This document shows positions 16,401 to 23,770 of a stretch of 64,000 nt of DNA, piece after piece. Each line of letters begins with the position of its first letter. Within the stretch, counting starts at the first letter, position 1. The DNA lies in the NCBI RefSeq assembly GCF_037892545.1, contig NZ_JBBKBG010000002.1:62001-126000 (forward strand), in the 5' to 3' direction. The notes below the pieces were generated by a model. It saw nothing but the letters and a program-made list of their open reading frames with translations, made no database searches and was not told the DNA's origin. The DNA comes from Pseudogracilibacillus sp037892545. Lineage in GTDB: Bacteria; Bacillota; Bacilli; Bacillales; Amphibacillaceae. Made by a program: the position numbers and the translations under genes.

Positions 16401-17912
16401 ATGACAAAAAATAAATTGATAATTAAAGTGCATCACCTAGATAATATTGCAATTGTTACTAGTAATTTCACATTAAAAAAAGGTACAATTATAGATGAAG
16501 AAATTAAGTTGACAGAAGATATTCCACAGGGACAAAAAATAGCAATAGATGATATCCCTATTGGAAACGAAGTGAAGAGGTATGGAGAAGTTATTGGTTA
16601 TGCGAAGAAGGGAATTGCTAAAGGATCATGGGTCAAAGGATCGGATTTGGAGTTAGCAATGCCTAAAGAAATATCAAAAATAAAATATGAACCTAAAAGA
16701 AATACAATCGATGATATAAACTTAACAAAAGAATATACTTTTTTTGGTTATAAAAACAAAAATGGGACAGTTGGTATTAGAAATATTTTAGGCATTACAA
16801 CAAGTGTTCAATGTGTTGTAGGTGTTCTAGATATAGCAGTACAAAAAATAAAAGAATTACTACCTAAATATCCAAATGTTGATGATGTTATTGCATTAAA
16901 TCATGCATATGGGTGTGGTGTTGCTATTAATGCGAAGGAAGCAGAAATTCCAATTAGGACGATACAAAATTTATCCAATCATAGTAGTTTTGGAGGAGAG
17001 GTTATAGTAGTTGGCCTAGGATGTGAAAAGTTACAACCGACAAGGATTACTGAAAATAATGGTGACATTATATTCCTTCAAGAACAAAATGGTTTTGAAG
17101 CCATGATTAATGAGATTGTAGAAAATGCAGAAGTGAAATTAAAAGAATTAAATAAAAGAGAGCGGGAAGAATTTCCACTCTCAGAACTTGTGGTTGGCAC
17201 ACAATGTGGTGGTAGTGATATTTTTTCAGGAATTACAGCAAATCCTTCGGTTGGTTATGCAGCGGACCTCTTAGTTAAGGCGGGAGCAACAGTATTGTTT
17301 TCGGAAGTAACAGAAGTAAGAGATGCTGTTCATTTACTAGTACCAAGAGCAGTTAATCAAGATGTGTTACAAAAACTATTACGGGAAATGACCTGGTATG
17401 ATAACTACTTGTCAAAATCTAATGTTGATCGATCTGAAAATCCCTCACCCGGTAATTTAAAAGGGGGACTATCTAATGTAATTGAAAAATCATTGGGTTC
17501 TGTAAGTAAATCTGGAAGTAGTCCTATTGTAGATGTGCTTTCTCCAGGAGAAAAAGTAAAAAAGACTGGATTAAACTTTGCTGCAACTCCAGCTAGTGAC
17601 TTTGTTTGTGGTACATTACAAGCGGCTTCAGGCGCACACTTACAAATATTTACGACGGGAAGAGGTACCCCGTATAATTTATCGATGACCCCGGTTATAA
17701 AAGTATCAACACGAACTGAGTTAAAAGAGCAATGGGCTGACTTGATTGATGTTAATGCAGGAGAGATTATTTCAGGAGAAAAAACAATTGAAGACATAGG
17801 TTGGGAGTTGTTTCATGAAATTATTGATGTTGCGAGTGGTAAAAGAACATCAGCAGAAAAACTGAATATTTATAATGATATTGTTTTATTTAATCCGGCT
17901 CCAATAACTTAA
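16401..17912 (+). CDS. garD: Galactarate dehydratase
   Basis: GarD dehydrates meso-galactarate (and in Bacillus also acts beside GudD) to 5-keto-4-deoxyglucarate. The 503-aa product has the amino-terminal SAF domain (about 1-95, with IKVHHLDNIAIV and RYGEVIGYAKKGIAKGSWVK) and the UxaA/GarD catalytic part. Signatures shared with E. coli GarD include GITTSVQCVVGVLD, HAYGCGVAINA, VGLGCEKLQP, VVGTQCGGSDIFSGITANP, EVTEVRDAVHLL, NPSPGNLKGGLSN, ATPASDFVCGT and the end FNPAPIT. The conserved cysteines and histidines of these motifs are intact. Full-length and clearly GarD rather than altronate dehydratase. It is preceded by an intra-operon terminator, so it may have separate control. Confidence 0.95.
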   Translation: MTKNKLIIKVHHLDNIAIVTSNFTLKKGTIIDEEIKLTEDIPQGQKIAIDDIPIGNEVKRYGEVIGYAKKGIAKGSWVKGSDLELAMPKEISKIKYEPKRNTIDDINLTKEYTFFGYKNKNGTVGIRNILGITTSVQCVVGVLDIAVQKIKELLPKYPNVDDVIALNHAYGCGVAINAKEAEIPIRTIQNLSNHSSFGGEVIVVGLGCEKLQPTRITENNGDIIFLQEQNGFEAMINEIVENAEVKLKELNKREREEFPLSELVVGTQCGGSDIFSGITANPSVGYAADLLVKAGATVLFSEVTEVRDAVHLLVPRAVNQDVLQKLLREMTWYDNYLSKSNVDRSENPSPGNLKGGLSNVIEKSLGSVSKSGSSPIVDVLSPGEKVKKTGLNFAATPASDFVCGTLQAASGAHLQIFTTGRGTPYNLSMTPVIKVSTRTELKEQWADLIDVNAGEIISGEKTIEDIGWELFHEIIDVASGKRTSAEKLNIYNDIVLFNPAPIT

Positions 17913-17997
17913 TCATACAAAATGCCTAATTCTAAAGGGGAAATAATTAACAAAGCAATTAAAGATGCTATTATATATATTAATGGAGGAGATTAAA

Positions 17998-18690
17998 TTG
18001 CGTGATATAAAAGTTAGTGGTGTGCAGCGAAATACGTTATCCAGACAAATACTTGAACAGATTATTGATATGCTAATGGATGGCGAATTAAGAGCGGGTG
18101 ATAAGCTTCCATCGGAATTGGACCTTATGAATGATTTTGGGGTAAGTAGACCTGTTTTAAGGGAGGCTTTAAGTTCTTTAGAGACTCTAGAAATAGTAAC
18201 ACGAAAACCTAGGGGTGGAACGATTGTAAATGAAAAGATAGGAAGTGCTCCATTTAGAGCTATGCTAGCATTGGCTATCAATGATGTGGAAGCAATTATA
18301 GAAGCTAGAATGGCATTGGAATTAGGTATGGTAACTTTAGCGGCTGAAAAAATTAAGGAAAGTGAATTAGAAGAATTAAAGAAAGTAAATGATAAAATTA
18401 GGCAGTCTGTTTCGAATGATTATGGTCAATATGATATACAATTTCATAGAATAATTGGAAAAAGTGCAGAAAATTCTGTTATACAGGGGATGATGGATGC
18501 ACTTTTGATGGTACATGAAAAAACAGATAGTTTAATTCCATATAGAGAGAAAGAGAAAACAATTAATTTTCATGAAAATATTTATCAGGCTTTATTAAAA
18601 AGGGACCCAATTAGTGCATATAAACATATGTATGAACATTTATCAGATGTAAGGACGAAAATTTTATCTAGAAATGATATAAAAAAGTAG
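17998..18690 (+). CDS. GntR-family (FadR/FCD subfamily) transcriptional regulator
   Basis: A 230-aa repressor-type regulator with an amino-terminal winged helix (about residues 8-75; GELRAGDKLPSELDLMNDF and GVSRPVLREALSSLE) and a carboxy-terminal all-helical FCD ligand domain (about 85-225; EARMALELGMVTLAAEKI and FHRIIGKSAENSVI). The start chosen is TTG at 17998, seven bases after GGAGGA; an upstream ATG at 17965 has no ribosome site. FadR-type proteins beside sugar-acid genes usually repress them until the acid or its keto-deoxy derivative binds. It ends the operon, so it probably controls the promoter at 5977-6005. The target site is inferred. Confidence 0.93.
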   Translation: MRDIKVSGVQRNTLSRQILEQIIDMLMDGELRAGDKLPSELDLMNDFGVSRPVLREALSSLETLEIVTRKPRGGTIVNEKIGSAPFRAMLALAINDVEAIIEARMALELGMVTLAAEKIKESELEELKKVNDKIRQSVSNDYGQYDIQFHRIIGKSAENSVIQGMMDALLMVHEKTDSLIPYREKEKTINFHENIYQALLKRDPISAYKHMYEHLSDVRTKILSRNDIKK

Positions 18691-18813
18691 TAAAATAATA
18701 ATATAGATTACCTAAAAATCACTCCTCTAGTTAATATAGTACAATATGGGCAGTAAAATGATATCCATATTGGTGAAGTAGTGCAAAAGCTATGCCAACA
18801 ATAAATAAAGACT

Positions 18814-19400
18814 CTGAACTGCCCCTAATAAGTAGACAGTGGAAATAATAAAAAATTAATAAAGCGGCTTTAGTTCTGAATTCAATAGGACTAAGGCTGT
18901 TTAGTTTTTCTTTATATCTTTCATGGTTGTAAAATAAATATATTCATCAATCGCTTCGTAGAGTTCCGTGAATGTTTCATTTTTGTGTAAATAATATTAC
19001 TCACATTTTAGTGTTCCCAAAAACGTCTCTATGGGGTCATTGTCAATATATTTCCCTACTTGAGACATGCTATGTGTTATTTGTGCATTATCTATATGGC
19101 GTTTAAAACCCTTAGATGTATACTGATACCCACAATTACTATGAATAAGGGGATGCTCTCCATCTAATTGATTCACTGCACCCTCAAGTGTGTTAAAGAC
19201 AAGTGCATTATTATCGATGGTGATGAAAGTTGCCAAAATTGAATCTGTGATACGTAGAAAGAGAAAAATACAGACATTCAAATACAGATCATATTGCTAA
19301 AAAACCGAATGAAAAATAGGTAACGGATGGCTCTTGTAAAAAAACAAGTGCTATTTTAGATTTGTATGATGGTTCGATTATATGTTATGTATTAGGGCAA
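18814..19400 (-). mobile_element. Remnant of an IS3-family (IS150-like) element with an internal inversion
   Basis: Minus-strand DNA from about 19225 down to 18850 encodes the second half of an OrfB-type DDE transposase: NNALVFNTLEGAVNQL, GEHPLIHSNCGYQYTSKGF, SMSQVGKYIDNDPIETF, then after a stop and a frameshift YNHERYKEKLNSLSPIEFR. The end near 18814-18836 (ACTGCCCCTAATAAGTAGACA) resembles an IS150-type terminus. On the plus strand, about 19245-19400 encodes the preceding part: HIAKKPNEK, a stop in place of Trp, VTDG and KKTSAILDLYDGSIICYVLG. The two halves therefore face each other. The rest of 18691-19638 shows nothing else I can support. Confidence 0.8.
18997..19225 (-). pseudogene. IS3/IS150-type transposase OrfB fragment
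   Basis: An open stretch covering the central DDE core (HPLIHSNCGYQYTS and GKYIDNDPIETFLGTLKCE). Normal enzymes read HSDRGFQYTS and CIDNGPMEAFWGTLK here, so the second catalytic Asp is replaced by Asn. Stops and a frameshift interrupt the carboxy end. Not functional. Confidence 0.8.
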
Positions 19401-19638
19401 CCATTTATAATAAACAGTTCTAGAAACACCAACAATGTCACATAATAAAACAACGCTAACTTATCCGCTTCATGTGACTCTTTAATAGCTATATATTTGG
19501 CTCAAATCTTATTTGGGTTAGAAATTTTATTGAAAAAATATGATAAATAGATTATTGTTAGTAATGGATTAACCGTATAAATAAGAAAAAGCATACATAC
19601 ATTTGTACAGAATGAAAAATTAGGAGAGAGAATATATA

Positions 19639-20712
19639 ATGCAGGAGAAAAGTATATTATTTACTGGTGGAGGAACTGCGGGCCACGTTATTGTAAATTT
19701 AGCACTTATACCATACTTTCATGAGCAAGGATGGAAAATTAGTTATATCGGTTCTAAAGACGGAATTGAACGTGAATTAGTTGAAGATATTCCATATGTT
19801 GATTATTATCCTATTTCAACTGGGAAATTAAGACGTTATATGTCGATTGAAAATTTTAAAGATCCATTCAAAGTATTAAAAGGAGTTGTAGATGCAACGC
19901 GTGTAATACGTAAAACAAAACCACAAATTATTTTTTCAAAAGGTGGGTTTGTTTCTGTCCCAGTTGTGATTGCGGCAAAATTAAAACGCGTACCAACGAT
20001 TATTCACGAATCGGATCTAACTCCTGGATTAGCGAATAAATTAGCATCCCCTTTTGCGAAGAAAGTTTTAACAACGTTTCCTGAAACAGTCAAATATATT
20101 AAGGGGGACAAAGCGAAACATGTCGGTGCTGTTGTGCGTGAACACTTATTTACAGGTACACGAAATAGTGGATACGAATTAACTGGATTTAAGGAAGGAA
20201 AAACGACCTTACTTATTATGGGTGGGAGTATCGGTTCCCAAAAAATTAACGAAATAATTCGTGAAAATTTAGATACTTTATTAAAGACATATCAAATTAT
20301 TCATATATGTGGAAAAGGCAATGTGGATGAGACACTTAATAGGGTAGGTTATGTACAGTATGAATATGTGCATGATGAATTAAATGATCTATTTGCGATT
20401 ACAGATATCGTGTTATCACGAGCAGGATCAAACGCTATTTTTGAATTTTTGGCAATGAATATTCCGATGTTATTGGTTCCATTATCATTAGCTGCTAGTC
20501 GTGGCGACCAGATTGATAATGCGAAATCATTTGAACGTCAAGGGTATGCACATGTACTCTTGGAAGAAGATATGACAAATAGCACTCTCCTGCAAGCTAT
20601 AACAAGATTAACAGAAGAGGCGGAAACTTTAAAAGGAAATTTACAAGTAGAAAATAGTGAAGTTGCTCGTCGTGAAGTGATTCAACTTATTGAGTCGATG
20701 GCCAAAAAATAA
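19639..20712 (+). CDS. murG: MurG-type UDP-GlcNAc:lipid I N-acetylglucosaminyltransferase (MurG2-like paralogue)
   Basis: MurG adds GlcNAc to lipid I on the inner face of the membrane to form the peptidoglycan precursor lipid II. The 357-aa GT-B enzyme has the amino loop FTGGGTAGHVIVNLALIP, KGGFVSVPVVIAAK, HESDLTPGLANKLA, the second-domain loop MGGSIGSQKINEI, and the UDP-GlcNAc motif SRAGSNAIFEFLAMNIPML. The first loop reads GTAGH instead of the usual GTGGH, and the gene stands alone rather than in the mur-div cluster. Both features resemble the second MurG known in the B. cereus group. Whether it makes cell-wall precursor in growth or in a special state cannot be told. Ribosome site AGGAGAG. 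Confidence 0.9.
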   Translation: MQEKSILFTGGGTAGHVIVNLALIPYFHEQGWKISYIGSKDGIERELVEDIPYVDYYPISTGKLRRYMSIENFKDPFKVLKGVVDATRVIRKTKPQIIFSKGGFVSVPVVIAAKLKRVPTIIHESDLTPGLANKLASPFAKKVLTTFPETVKYIKGDKAKHVGAVVREHLFTGTRNSGYELTGFKEGKTTLLIMGGSIGSQKINEIIRENLDTLLKTYQIIHICGKGNVDETLNRVGYVQYEYVHDELNDLFAITDIVLSRAGSNAIFEFLAMNIPMLLVPLSLAASRGDQIDNAKSFERQGYAHVLLEEDMTNSTLLQAITRLTEEAETLKGNLQVENSEVARREVIQLIESMAKK

Positions 20713-20716
20713 AAAT

Positions 20717-20754
20717 AAACCTTTCATAGAAAAATATCTGTGAAAGGTTTTTTA
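20717..20754 (+). terminator. Terminator of murG
   Basis: AAACCTTTCA (20717-20726) pairs with TGAAAGGTTT (20741-20750), followed by TTTT. Confidence 0.85.
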
Positions 20755-20881
20755 TTGAAGATCCTGGACGATTCATATTTTATCAAAACAATCGATTTTT
20801 TTAATTAAAGGTCCATGTATTGTCTAGACCCATTTCTAGAGAAGCAAATCATAGGGCGTAATACAGTTTATCAAACATTAA

Positions 20882-20932
20882 AAAAGGATTGGGGCGTAAA
20901 ATATTCATACGATTTTATGTCCCAATCCTTTT
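20882..20932 (-). terminator. Terminator of the carbonic anhydrase gene
   Basis: A perfect 12-bp outer stem AAAAGGATTGGG (20882-20893) and CCCAATCCTTTT (20921-20932), with a further inner stem, lies just after the minus-strand gene and ends in T on that strand. The stretch 20755-20881 before it shows nothing I can support. Confidence 0.85.
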
Positions 20933-20937
20933 GTTAT

Positions 20938-21504
20938 TTATTTTGCTTTTTCTCTGTCGATGGATACAATGTCCACTTTTCCTGTATGTGGATCAATAAC
21001 TAGTCCGTGTACTAATACGTGTGCAGGAAGTAATGGATGACCACGGATAATTTCTACACTTTGCGCAATAGATTCTTCTACTGTTTCAAAACCATGAAAT
21101 TCCTTATGGAAGTCAATACCAGAATACTCTAAAGCATTAAATGTCTCATCGGTAATTCCTTCTGAACGCATTTTTTCCATTAATGCTTTCGTATCAACGC
21201 AAGACATCCCACAGTCATGATGCCCAATCACAACAACCTCTTCTGCTTGTAAATTGTACACAGCAACTAAAATACTCTTCATAATGCTGTCAAAAGATTT
21301 ACGAATAATTGCTCCAGCATTTTTTACCATCTTTGCATCTCCATTTTCGATGTTTAATGCTTTTGGTAAAAGTTCCACTAAACGTGATTCCATACAAGTG
21401 AAAACGACCATTTTCTTATTTGGAATCGATGTCGTTAAAAATTGTTCATAATTTTTATTGGCCACGAAATTTTCATTATATTCTAGCATTTTTTCTATTT
21501 GCAT
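20938..21504 (-). CDS. Beta-class carbonic anhydrase (YtiB-like)
   Basis: A 188-aa zinc enzyme that interconverts CO2 and bicarbonate in the cytoplasm, of the small YtiB type found in Bacillus. Zinc ligands are Cys37 (VVFTCMESRL), His95 and Cys98 (VIGHHDCGM). In most beta enzymes the residue two after the first cysteine is Asp (C-x-D-x-R); here it is Glu39, so the catalytic Asp-Arg dyad appears to be Glu39-Arg41. The amino end MQIEKMLEYNENFV and the carboxy end HTGKVDIVSIDREKAK look normal. Preceded by AAAGGAAG and transcribed alone against murG, with its own terminator. Confidence 0.92.
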   Translation of the reverse strand: MQIEKMLEYNENFVANKNYEQFLTTSIPNKKMVVFTCMESRLVELLPKALNIENGDAKMVKNAGAIIRKSFDSIMKSILVAVYNLQAEEVVVIGHHDCGMSCVDTKALMEKMRSEGITDETFNALEYSGIDFHKEFHGFETVEESIAQSVEIIRGHPLLPAHVLVHGLVIDPHTGKVDIVSIDREKAK

Positions 21505-21670
21505 CTAGGGCACTTCCTTTCCAAAATCGTATAACAATCATATTATATCACAACAAAATAAATCTGTATGTTCATTACATTTAGGAATATTGTGAATGAA
21601 ACGAAAATAAGAAATATTTAATATGTCATGGTAAAATAGATAGTAGTAAACGAATAGCGTGGTGATACGA

Positions 21671-22531
21671 TTGACAGATAAAGAAAAAGAAACAAATCAT
21701 CATGAAAATGAACAAGAAAAAGATATATATGAGGACAATATTATAGATGAAGATTTGTATGAGGAGTTTGAGGATGAAGAACTGTATGAGCTTGTACAAG
21801 AAGCACGAGAAAAAGCACTTGAAAGAGCGCGGATAAGGGAAGAAGAAAAGAAATCATACAGAAAGTTACCGCGTACATTTTATTGGTTAATTGCATTATT
21901 TTTGATGATGAATGTGCTCGCATTTTTACCACAAACGATTTCTATTCCAGCAGTTGAATTTATTAAAACGAGTGCAAAATTGTCGAAACAGGAGAATATT
22001 AAGACGTATAAAAAATCGGTTGTCGTAATCGAAACAGATGGAGGAAGTGGAACGGGTTTTTCCATTAATGAGCAAGGCGATATTTTAACGAATTATCATG
22101 TTATTGAAGGGTATCATAAAGTAACTGTAGCATTTCCAGAAAAAGGACTACATGTAGGAGAAGTGGTGGAAACGTATCCAGAGATTGACTTGGCATTGTT
22201 ACGATTAGAAGGAGATGATACTTTTCCATATTTACCATTAGCGAAAGAATTCGTTTTACATGAAGAGGAACATATTTATTTTATCGGTAATCCGCTCAGA
22301 TTTACTGGAATTGCAAACGAGGGAAAAGTACTCGATTATATTTCAGTAAAGAAAAAGCCATTACCTGTCGTCATGATGGATGCACCGGTATATCGGGGAA
22401 ATAGTGGAAGTCCAGTAATTAATGAGGATGGATTAGTTATAGGTGTCGTTTATGCGACATTGGATCATGACGAAGCAGGCCGAGTTGGTTTGTTCATTCC
22501 GATTGATTACTTTGACATGTATCGTAAGTGA
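21671..22531 (+). CDS. Membrane-anchored trypsin-like (HtrA-type) serine protease without PDZ domain
   Basis: A type II membrane protein of about 286 aa. The cytoplasmic amino end (first ~65 residues) is strongly acidic and then basic, with many Glu/Asp. A single membrane helix follows (FYWLIALFLMMNVLAFL), then an extracytoplasmic S1C protease domain. Counted from the GTG at 21659, the catalytic triad is His147 (TNYHVIEGY), Asp177 (EIDLALLRL) and Ser249 (YRGNSGSPVI). There is no carboxy-terminal PDZ domain, unlike HtrA/HtrB. The likeliest start is TTG at 21671 after GGTGAT; GTG codons at 21659 and 21662 are alternatives. The 3' end overlaps the next, convergent gene by 38 bp. Substrate unknown. 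Confidence 0.87.
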   Translation: MTDKEKETNHHENEQEKDIYEDNIIDEDLYEEFEDEELYELVQEAREKALERARIREEEKKSYRKLPRTFYWLIALFLMMNVLAFLPQTISIPAVEFIKTSAKLSKQENIKTYKKSVVVIETDGGSGTGFSINEQGDILTNYHVIEGYHKVTVAFPEKGLHVGEVVETYPEIDLALLRLEGDDTFPYLPLAKEFVLHEEEHIYFIGNPLRFTGIANEGKVLDYISVKKKPLPVVMMDAPVYRGNSGSPVINEDGLVIGVVYATLDHDEAGRVGLFIPIDYFDMYRK

Positions 22532-22742
22532 GAATCGTTTTTCGAAGTGCGTGATGAATATAAGAAAGTAAACAATGGTAATGAAACATAATATGTTTTT
22601 GTTCTATCGTGTAATAATACGCATATAAAAATCGATGAATTTTCTTTTCTAAAAAATGATCATCTGTACGTAACATCGTTATAAATAAACTATCCCAGTT
22701 ATTCGCATGGACATCATATAATGACTTTTCATATTCAGTCAT
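22494..22742 (-). CDS. Small conserved-looking protein, possibly YhdB-like
   Basis: An 82-aa soluble protein on the minus strand with a good ribosome site (AAAAGGAGG, eight bases before ATG at 22742). It is rich in His and Tyr (FLYAYYYTIEQKHIMFHYHC) and contains WDSLFITMLRTDDHFLEKKI. Length and layout remind me of the Bacillus YhdB family of unknown function, but I cannot confirm that. Its last twelve codons overlap the 3' end of the protease gene on the other strand. No membrane segment or catalytic motif is visible. I do not recognise a function. Confidence 0.6.
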   Translation of the reverse strand: MTEYEKSLYDVHANNWDSLFITMLRTDDHFLEKKIHRFLYAYYYTIEQKHIMFHYHCLLSYIHHALRKTILTYDTCQSNQSE

Positions 22743-22886
22743 CGTATTCGCCTCCTTTTATATGTTAATATGAGCAAATAGATGAAAATGTTACTTGTAT
22801 ATGTGTGACAGAAATTCCATTTAATGTACTACATAAATCCTCTTTGTCGTTTCATACTAAAAGCAAAACGAAAAGGAGGATAAAAC

Positions 22887-23681
22887 ATGAAATGGAAATC
22901 GTTTTTCGTCATATTTACGGCATTTGTTTTAGTCGGGTGTGGAGGGATGAGCACGAAGGATGAAGAAAAGCGTCCTGCAAATAATGGAGATAAGACGATA
23001 GAGAATACACGATTTGAAGGCGACCAAGTAAGAAAAACACGTGACAACGATCGTAACCGAAACAATATCGGTGAAAATGTAAGCGACCGTTTAGAAGACA
23101 GAAATCGCCATAGTAATAATCGTGCATCAAATAATCGTCAAGATGAATATGATGTGTCAAAAGAAGCAGCAGATAAAATTGTTGCAGAAATCCCTGACAT
23201 CGAACGTGCCTACGTATTAACATCTAATCGTAATGCGTATGTTGCAGCCCAGTTAAATCGAAATGATTCAACAGAAGGAGATCATATTGCCAAAAATGAT
23301 CGCCAAAATAATTCTACTGGAATGAATGTTCGAAATACCAATGATCGTAATGCAAAAAGCCGTACTGTAAATGAAGGCGATGCGAACGATCGTGGCACGG
23401 ATAACCATATGGCGAACAAAAGAGATATTGACACGAATCGTTATGATGATGACCGTCAAGTCGAATCAGACGAAGTAAGCGATCAAGTTAAAAATAAGAT
23501 CGCGGACATCGTTCAAGACGTGGACAATGATATTGATAATGTTTACGTATCAACAAGTCCAGACTTCTTAGATTTAGCGAATAATTATATAACAGATATG
23601 GATAATGGAAAACCAGTTCGTGGATTTTTTGATCAAATTGGTAATACGATCGAACGAATTTTCCCACAAAATAAACCATAA
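22887..23681 (+). CDS. YhcN/YlaJ-family sporulation lipoprotein with extended Asn/Asp/Arg-rich segments
   Basis: A 264-aa lipoprotein. The amino signal FFVIFTAFVLVGC places the lipidated cysteine near residue 18. The YhcN/YlaJ core is split: VSKEAADKIVAEIPDIERAYVLTSNRNAYVAAQL (shown in parts: EAADKIVAEIPDIERAY near 90-107) and the later VKNKIADIVQDVDNDIDNVYVST (about 195-218). Between and before these are low-complexity segments rich in Asn, Asp and Arg (for example NDRNAKSRTVNEGDANDRG). Proteins of this family are made in the forespore or found on spore membranes in Bacillus. Preceded by AAAAGGAGG and followed by a strong terminator, so it is a single-gene unit. Confidence 0.85.
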   Translation: MKWKSFFVIFTAFVLVGCGGMSTKDEEKRPANNGDKTIENTRFEGDQVRKTRDNDRNRNNIGENVSDRLEDRNRHSNNRASNNRQDEYDVSKEAADKIVAEIPDIERAYVLTSNRNAYVAAQLNRNDSTEGDHIAKNDRQNNSTGMNVRNTNDRNAKSRTVNEGDANDRGTDNHMANKRDIDTNRYDDDRQVESDEVSDQVKNKIADIVQDVDNDIDNVYVSTSPDFLDLANNYITDMDNGKPVRGFFDQIGNTIERIFPQNKP

Positions 23682-23688
23682 AAGTGAA

Positions 23689-23722
23689 GAAAAAACGAGT
23701 TTTTTAAGAACTCGTTTTTTCT
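23689..23722 (+). terminator. Terminator of the YhcN-like gene
   Basis: AGAAAAAACGAGTT and AACTCGTTTTTTCT form a long A-T/G-C stem with a T run on either strand. Confidence 0.85.
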
Positions 23723-23770
23723 TTTTGCATAATATGGTACGATATGAAGGATAGCTTGAAAGGATGATGA

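Noticed and set aside
20815..21003. 62-codon plus-strand frame after murG
   Set aside because: It runs through the terminator hairpin and the 3' end of the carbonic anhydrase gene and has no ribosome site.
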